A stretch of DNA of 33,086 bases. It comes from Candidatus Coatesbacteria bacterium (lineage in GTDB: Bacteria > RBG-13-66-14). The notes below the pieces were generated by a model. It made no database searches and was not told the origin of the DNA. It saw only the letters and a program-made list of their open reading frames with translations. Below, one piece after another: positions 28,819 to 33,086 of the stretch. Each line of letters starts with the position of its first letter. The first letter of the stretch is position 1. The stretch covers positions 1 to 33,086 of the forward strand of contig WJLX01000160.1 in assembly GCA_014728225.1 (NCBI GenBank), read 5' to 3'. The position numbers and the translations under genes were made by a program.

Positions 28819-28910
28819 GCCGCCGGAACCGGCACGGTTTTTGCACCGTCAGCGACGCTTGATCGTCCGGCAAGCGTCGCTTCCGCAAAAACCGTGCCGG
28901 TTCCGGCGGC
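28819..28910. repeat. Palindromic element, copy 2 (26-nt arms, 40-nt centre)
   Basis: Left arm 28819-28844 and right arm 28885-28910 are perfect 26-nt reverse complements with the same core, GGCACGGTTTTTGC, as copy 1. The centre (28845-28884) is again exactly 40 nt and contains its own perfect 10-bp stem AGCGACGCTT/AAGCGTCGCT (28851-28860 with 28872-28881). It sits between a lipoprotein gene and a GTG-started membrane protein gene. A TTTTTT run at 28795-28800 just upstream could end transcription from the left. Confidence 0.95.
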
Positions 28911-28992
28911 AGCGGCGCGCAGGCGCCGGTATTCTCGCCGGCGGCCGTCCCGGGTCGCTGTCCGACTGCTTGGTTGATCGAAAGGGGTCAGT

Positions 28993-29310
28993 GTGCGCTA
29001 TCGTCTCAACAAGGTGGGTCCCGGGGGGTATTTCCGCCTGGCTTTCTTCATCGGCTGGGTGGTTTGGGCCGTTCTGCTGCTGGTGGTTTTTGTTTTCTAC
29101 CTTTTCGACACCGCCGTCCACGGTTATTCGCTGCACCAGTTCCTGGAGATGCTCCTGGGCACGATCATCGGTCCGCCGTTGTTGTCGCTGATCACGGCGG
29201 GTCTGGGCCTGGTCGTCGTCCGGATGTACAACCGGCTGGCCCGCAAGCGGCCGCTGGTGCTGGAGTTGGACCTGGTCGAGGAAGAGGCGGACGCTAGCGA
29301 AGGGGAGTAG
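28993..29310 (+). CDS. Small two-helix inner-membrane protein
   Basis: A 105-residue protein from GTG at 28993, with AAAGGGG 5 nt upstream. Two membrane helices are evident: residues about 15-37 (LAFFIGWVVWAVLLLVVFVF) and about 53-77 (LLGTIIGPPLLSLITAGLGL). The C-terminal ~25 residues are charged, with positive residues right after helix 2 (RMYNRLARKR), so the tail should be cytoplasmic. It lies 3 nt before a glycosyltransferase gene and is probably co-translated with it. Family and function are not recognised. Confidence 0.75.
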   Translation: MRYRLNKVGPGGYFRLAFFIGWVVWAVLLLVVFVFYLFDTAVHGYSLHQFLEMLLGTIIGPPLLSLITAGLGLVVVRMYNRLARKRPLVLELDLVEEEADASEGE

Positions 29311-29313
29311 CGG

Positions 29314-30258
29314 TTGCGGATCGTGCTCTACTACCATTCGGTGATGCCGGTCAGCAAGTACGGCGGCTCCCAGCGCGTGGTGATGTGGCTGGGCCGCGGC
29401 TTGGCCGAGCTGGGCCACCACGTCTACCTGATGAGCTTTCCGGGTTCCCGGGCCGATTTCGCCGAGTGTATCTGGGTCAGCAATCAGCGCGACCTGGTGC
29501 GCAAGCTGCCCGCCGACGCCGAAGTTGTCCACCTGCGTTCCAATCCCGAGCTCGAGTTCCCGCGCCCCGTGTTGGTAACCATCGGCGGTAACTACTCCGA
29601 CGGCCGCCGCTTCCACCCCGACACCGTCTTCCTCTCCCGCTCCCACGCCCGCCGCCATTACGCCCGCCGCTTCGTCTACAACGGCCTGGACCCGACGGAC
29701 TACGAGTTCCGCCCTGCTCCCGCGGGCTACCTGCTGTTTTTATCCAAGGTGCGCTGGAAGGTCAAGGGCGTCCACTGGGCCCTCGAGGTGGCCCGCCGCA
29801 CCGGGTTGCCCCTGATCGTCGCCGGGGGTTGGCGGCCGACGCTGCGGCGCAACGTCCGCTTCGTGGGCATGGTGGGCGACGAGCGCAAGCGTGAGCTGTT
29901 GGCCGGCGCCCGGGCCCTGATCTTTCCCACCCTCTGGCCCGAGCCCTTCGGCAACGTCGTCACCGAGGCCCTGGCCGCCGGCACCCCGGTGATCACCACC
30001 AACAACGGCGCCATGCCCGAGCTGGTCACCGAAGAGGTCGGCTTCCGCTGCGATTCCGTCGAGGAGATGGTGGCCGCCGTCGGCCGCCTGGACGAGATCG
30101 CCCCCCGCGCCTGCCGCCGCCGCGTCGAGGAGCATTTCAACCACCGCCGCCTGGCCGCGGATTATCTGGAACTGTACCGGTTGCTGCTGGAACGGGGGAC
30201 GATCCTCGAGCCGGGTGAGGAACCGCCCCGGGCCCCCGTCGACGGACTGCGCTGGTGA
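29314..30258 (+). CDS. Family 4 glycosyltransferase
   Basis: A 314-residue protein from TTG at 29314 with AAGGGGAG about 7 nt upstream. It has the GT-B layout: an N-terminal part opening RIVLYYHSVMPVSKYGGSQRVVMWLGRGL, with the Gly-rich acceptor loop and the helix that follows it. The C-terminal donor-binding domain has FLSKVRWKVKGVHWALEVAR, the strand LIVAGGW, RFVGMVGDERKRELLAGARALIFPT, then the diagnostic EPFGNVVTEALAAGTPVITTNNGAMPEL. It is about 50-60 residues shorter than typical GT4 enzymes, the N-terminal domain being compact. It probably transfers a sugar from a nucleotide donor during surface glycan assembly. The end overlaps the next gene's possible GTG. Confidence 0.93.
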   Translation: MRIVLYYHSVMPVSKYGGSQRVVMWLGRGLAELGHHVYLMSFPGSRADFAECIWVSNQRDLVRKLPADAEVVHLRSNPELEFPRPVLVTIGGNYSDGRRFHPDTVFLSRSHARRHYARRFVYNGLDPTDYEFRPAPAGYLLFLSKVRWKVKGVHWALEVARRTGLPLIVAGGWRPTLRRNVRFVGMVGDERKRELLAGARALIFPTLWPEPFGNVVTEALAAGTPVITTNNGAMPELVTEEVGFRCDSVEEMVAAVGRLDEIAPRACRRRVEEHFNHRRLAADYLELYRLLLERGTILEPGEEPPRAPVDGLRW

Positions 30259-30269
30259 TTGGTGAGCCG

Positions 30270-31457
30270 ATGGAAACCGCCGTCTGGAGCCTCGTCGGAC
30301 TGATCGTCTTCGTCTACCTGGGCTATCCCCTGCTGATCGCCCTCATCGGCCTGCTGCGCGACTACCGCCCGCCGACGCGCAGCGCCGACCCGCCCACCCT
30401 GGCCCTGTTGATCCCGGCCCACAACGAGGCCGCCGTCATCGCCGACAAGCTGGCTAACTGCCGGGAGCTGGACTACCCGGCGGAACGCATCGAGGTGATC
30501 GTCATCAGCGACGGCTCGACGGACGGCACCGACGAGATCGTCCGGCGCTGCGCCGCCCAGAGCGGGGACCGGCGGATCCGCCTGATCCGCCAGGAACCCC
30601 GGGAGGGCAAGGTCAACGCCCTCAAGCGGGGTATCGCCGAAACCACGGCCGGGATCATCTGCTTCTCCGACGCCAATTCCCGCTACGAGCCCCAGGCCCT
30701 GCGCCGCCTGGCCGCCGCCTTCGCCGACCCCGAGGTCGGCTGCGCCTGCGGGCGCCTGCGGCTGGCCGGGACCCGGGACTCGGGAACGGCCCACGGCGAA
30801 GGCCTCTACTGGCGCTACGAGGATTTCATCAAGTCCGCCGAGAGCCGCTCCGGTTCAATGTTGATGGGCGCCGGGACCATCTACGCCGCCCGCCGGGAGC
30901 TGATCCCCGACGTCCCCGCCCATCGGGCCGACGACTCCCTGGTACCCCTGGGGATCGCCCTGACCGGCCGCCGCGTGGTCTGGGTCCCCGACGCCGTGGC
31001 CGTCGAGCGTACCGCCGCGTCCGCCGATGAGGAGTTTCGCCGCAAGGTGCGGATGATCAGCCACGACTTCGGCGGCTACTTCTACCTCGGCGGTTGCTGG
31101 CGGCGCCCCTCGATCGGCTTCAAGCTGCTGTTCCACAAGCTGCTGCGCTGGCTGGTGCCCGTCTTCTACCTGGCCGCCCTCGGCCTGGCCCTGCCGACGG
31201 CTCTGGCCGGTAACCTCGCCATGAGCGTCGTCGCCGCGGTCCTCGGCGGTGGATTGCTCTGGGGTCTGGCCGCCTGGTGGGCGATGGCCCGTGGCCGGCG
31301 ACCGCGAAGCCTGCCCGGACGGTTGCTCGCCCTGCCCGGCCATTTCGTCATGGTCAACACCGCTGCGCTGGCCGGCATCTGGCGCTCGCTGGCCGTCGGC
31401 AGTCCGGCCACCTGGCAGACCGCCGACAGCGCCCACGGGGAGCTCGGCGATGACTGA
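30270..31457 (+). CDS. Membrane-bound family 2 glycosyltransferase
   Basis: A 395-residue protein. I prefer the ATG at 30270 (GGTGA upstream, then the helix VWSLVGLIVFVYLGYPLLIA); a GTG at 30255 overlapping the previous stop would add five residues. The GT2 domain has LLIPAHNEAAVIADKL (about residue 48), VIVISDGSTDGTDEIV, REGKVNALKRGI, CFSDANSRYEP (DXD-like, about 135), HRADDSLVPLGIALTGRRVVWVP (catalytic Asp region, about 218) and RRKVRMISHDFGGYF in the place of the QRxRW motif. C-terminal helices span about 291-345. The layout is that of PgaC/hyaluronan-synthase-like enzymes that build and often extrude polysaccharide, or dolichol-type GTs. The missing QxxRW argues against a processive synthase. 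Confidence 0.92.
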   Translation: METAVWSLVGLIVFVYLGYPLLIALIGLLRDYRPPTRSADPPTLALLIPAHNEAAVIADKLANCRELDYPAERIEVIVISDGSTDGTDEIVRRCAAQSGDRRIRLIRQEPREGKVNALKRGIAETTAGIICFSDANSRYEPQALRRLAAAFADPEVGCACGRLRLAGTRDSGTAHGEGLYWRYEDFIKSAESRSGSMLMGAGTIYAARRELIPDVPAHRADDSLVPLGIALTGRRVVWVPDAVAVERTAASADEEFRRKVRMISHDFGGYFYLGGCWRRPSIGFKLLFHKLLRWLVPVFYLAALGLALPTALAGNLAMSVVAAVLGGGLLWGLAAWWAMARGRRPRSLPGRLLALPGHFVMVNTAALAGIWRSLAVGSPATWQTADSAHGELGDD

Positions 31458-32223
31458 ATTCTCGCCCACCCCCGACAGCCGGGCCGCCCGCAGCTTCTAC
31501 GATCGCAGCGAGCCGCCCGAGGGCGGACGCACAGCCCTGGCTCACGGCCCCGGCCGCGGTTTGCGCTCGGCGGTTCTCGAGCCCGTACGCCGGCTGCGCG
31601 ACGAGCTGCTGGGCGGGCTGGCCACGGTACGCCTGCTCGAGCTGGGCTGCGGTTACGGTGACGACCTGCTGCGCCTCGCCGAGCGCGGCGCCCGGGCCGT
31701 GGGCGTCGACTTCGCCTTCGAGCGGCTCCGGCGCGTACCTCAACGGGCACGGGGCGACTACGTCGTGGCCTGCGCCGACTGCCACCGGCTGCCCTTTCCC
31801 GCGGCGACCTTCGGGATCGTCTTCGGCGAGGCCGTCCTGGCCCACCTGGACCGGCGGCGTGCCCTGGCCGAGACCCGGCGCGTTCTCGTCGACGGCGGCC
31901 GCCTGCTGCTGATCGAGCCCCTGAATCGCCATCCCCTGCTGCGCCTCTACCGCCGTCTGGCCATGCGCCGTGGCGAGGTGGTAAGCTACCTAGACTGGAA
32001 CGAGCTGGACGCCGATCACCTCGGCGGCGGCTACCATCTCCTACCCGTCGGGCTCTGCTCCGTCCTGCTGCTGCCTCCCGCCGCCCTGGGCCTCGACGGT
32101 CGCTTCTGGCACGGGCTGGCCCGCCTGCTCTCCCGTTTCGATGCCTGGCTGTTCCGCCGCAGCGCCTGGGCGCGACGCCACGCCTGGATCGCCCTGGCCC
32201 ACTACCGCCGGAGCCCGCGATGA
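31450..32223 (+). CDS. Class I SAM-dependent methyltransferase, paralogue A
   Basis: A 257-residue protein starting at the ATG inside the end of the GT2 gene (8-nt overlap). The SAM-binding fold is clear: motif I LLELGCGYGDDLL (about residue 63), the acidic end of strand 2 in AVGVDFAFERL, CADCHRLPFPAATFGIVFGEAVLAHL (motifs II to III) and RVLVDGGRLLLIEPLN. The downstream gene shares the plan, including an EPLxxHPLLRLYR segment right after strand 5 and a similar C-terminal block (FDAWLFRRSAWARRHAWIALA). The substrate is likely a sugar or lipid intermediate of the neighbouring glycosyltransferases, which is inferred from context only. Confidence 0.9.
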   Translation: MTEFSPTPDSRAARSFYDRSEPPEGGRTALAHGPGRGLRSAVLEPVRRLRDELLGGLATVRLLELGCGYGDDLLRLAERGARAVGVDFAFERLRRVPQRARGDYVVACADCHRLPFPAATFGIVFGEAVLAHLDRRRALAETRRVLVDGGRLLLIEPLNRHPLLRLYRRLAMRRGEVVSYLDWNELDADHLGGGYHLLPVGLCSVLLLPPAALGLDGRFWHGLARLLSRFDAWLFRRSAWARRHAWIALAHYRRSPR

Positions 32224-32972
32224 GCCGCCGCGCCGATCTCGACCGACGGCGACGCTTCTTCGCCCGGGCCCCCGGAGCCGCCCGCCTGGGCGGGCTGGCC
32301 CTCGGCGAAGCCGCCGGGCGCCCCCATGCCTTGACCGAACTGCGCCGCCGCTGGCGGAAGGCCCTCGAACCCCTGGACGGTCGCCGGGTGCTCGAACTCG
32401 GTTGCGCCGCCGGCGGTGAACTGGCCTACCTCACCGGACGCGGCGCCCGAAGCGTCGGCCTCGAACTGACCGCGGCCCGCCTCGAATCGACCTCCGCCGT
32501 CGCCCCCGCGGCCGTCCTCGTCGTCGGCGACGCCGAACGACTGCCCTTCGCCGCCGCGACCTTCGACCGCGTCGTCGGTAACTCCGTCCTCCTGCACCTC
32601 GACCGCCGTCGGGCCTTCGCCGAGCTGGAGCGCGTCCTGGCTCCCGGAGGACGGGCCGTCTTCCTCGAACCCCTCGACGCCCACCCCCTGCTGCGCCTCT
32701 ACCGGAGCTTACTCGCCCGGCGCCGAGGATTGGTCGACTACCCGAGTCCGGCCGAGCTGGCCCGACCGTACCGGCTGGAATTGGTCGAGCTCTCCTGCTG
32801 GTACCTGACGGCGGCCCTGCCCGTGCTCGCCGCGCGGCCGCCCGGCCGCCTGCCCCGCCCCGGGTTGACAAAACTGCTGGGCCGTCTCGACGAGCGGCTG
32901 TTCCGCCGCGCCGGTTGGCGCCGCCGGGCCTGGCTGGCCCTGGCCGTCTACCGCAAACCCGGCGACCTTTGA
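32220..32972 (+). CDS. Class I SAM-dependent methyltransferase, paralogue B
   Basis: A 250-residue protein with ATG overlapping the previous stop (ATGA). Motifs are VLELGCAAGGELAYL (about residue 58), SVGLELTAARL, VVGDAERLPFAAATFDRVVGNSVLLHL and RVLAPGGRAVFLEPLD. It matches paralogue A along its whole length (HPLLRLYRSLLARRRGLVDY against HPLLRLYRRLAMRRGEVVSY; LDERLFRRAGWRRRAWLALA near the end). Two copies side by side suggest two successive or alternative methylations, or a heterodimer. It is the last gene before the third palindromic element, about 40 nt away. Confidence 0.9.
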   Translation: MSRRADLDRRRRFFARAPGAARLGGLALGEAAGRPHALTELRRRWRKALEPLDGRRVLELGCAAGGELAYLTGRGARSVGLELTAARLESTSAVAPAAVLVVGDAERLPFAAATFDRVVGNSVLLHLDRRRAFAELERVLAPGGRAVFLEPLDAHPLLRLYRSLLARRRGLVDYPSPAELARPYRLELVELSCWYLTAALPVLAARPPGRLPRPGLTKLLGRLDERLFRRAGWRRRAWLALAVYRKPGDL

Positions 32973-33011
32973 CAACCGCCGCCGCAACCAACCTCGGCGC
33001 CGGGTCTACAC

Positions 33012-33086
33012 CCGGCCGGAACCGGCACGGTTTTTGCGGAGGCGAAACCGCCCCGCCGTTCGCAGCGTCGCCGAGATGCAAAAACC
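33012..33086. repeat. Palindromic element, copy 3 (cut by the window end)
   Basis: The left arm is visible to 33037 (GGCCGGAACC then GGCACGGTTTTTGC). After exactly 40 nt (33038-33077) the right arm starts as GCAAAAACC at 33078 and is cut at 33086. The centre has a possible inner stem GGCGA/TCGCC (33041-33045 with 33068-33072). The outer left boundary is uncertain because the right arm is incomplete. Confidence 0.9.

Overview
The window is a GC-rich stretch from a Gram-negative (diderm) bacterium. It carries many signal-peptide proteins and lipoproteins, outer-membrane beta-barrels of the PorV/UPF0164 type, a gingipain-like C25 peptidase, secreted enzymes with C-terminal FlgD/type-IX-like sorting domains, an Omp28-like thiol protein and SurA-like chaperones. 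That mix points to the FCB superphylum or a neighbouring candidate phylum. Ca. Coatesbacteria or Fermentibacteria are guesses from gene content and base composition, not shown by the sequence. TTG and GTG starts with strong Shine-Dalgarno sites are common. I saw no tRNA, rRNA, CRISPR array, transposase or phage gene.

Layout. Positions 1-9595 are leftward: a secreted beta-sandwich protein, two very large periplasmic TPR proteins in one operon (each ending in a long acidic low-complexity tail), an 0.8 kb gene-poor gap with a 17-bp tandem repeat, and a YjbH-like barrel protein. From about 10.07 kb the rest is rightward apart from one gene. First comes an M28 peptidase with a beta-propeller inserted in its catalytic domain, coupled to a lipoprotein. 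Then come glucose-6-phosphate isomerase, a GT2 glycosyltransferase, and a PorU-like C25 peptidase with two PorV-like barrels. Next is a transcription unit with a consensus promoter and an intrinsic terminator (FmdB zinc ribbon, two parvulin chaperones, RNA polymerase omega). A leftward Omp28-like gene follows, then two lipoproteins, a small membrane protein, two glycosyltransferases and two tandem paralogous methyltransferases.

How the genes fit together. Most products act in the envelope. The parvulins and TPR proteins would chaperone or assemble outer-membrane proteins. The C25/PorV pair looks like the sortase and shuttle of a type-IX-like secretion route, and the M28 peptidase carries a matching C-terminal domain, so it is a candidate cargo. 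The glycosyltransferase/methyltransferase block probably builds surface polysaccharide.

The most unusual signal is not a gene. Three copies of a roughly 90-nt inverted-repeat element lie between genes at 15624-15713, 28819-28910 and 33012 to the window end. Their arms are conserved (core GGCACGGTTTTTGC and its complement), the centre is always exactly 40 nt, its sequence differs between copies, and a paired substitution in the arms preserves base pairing.
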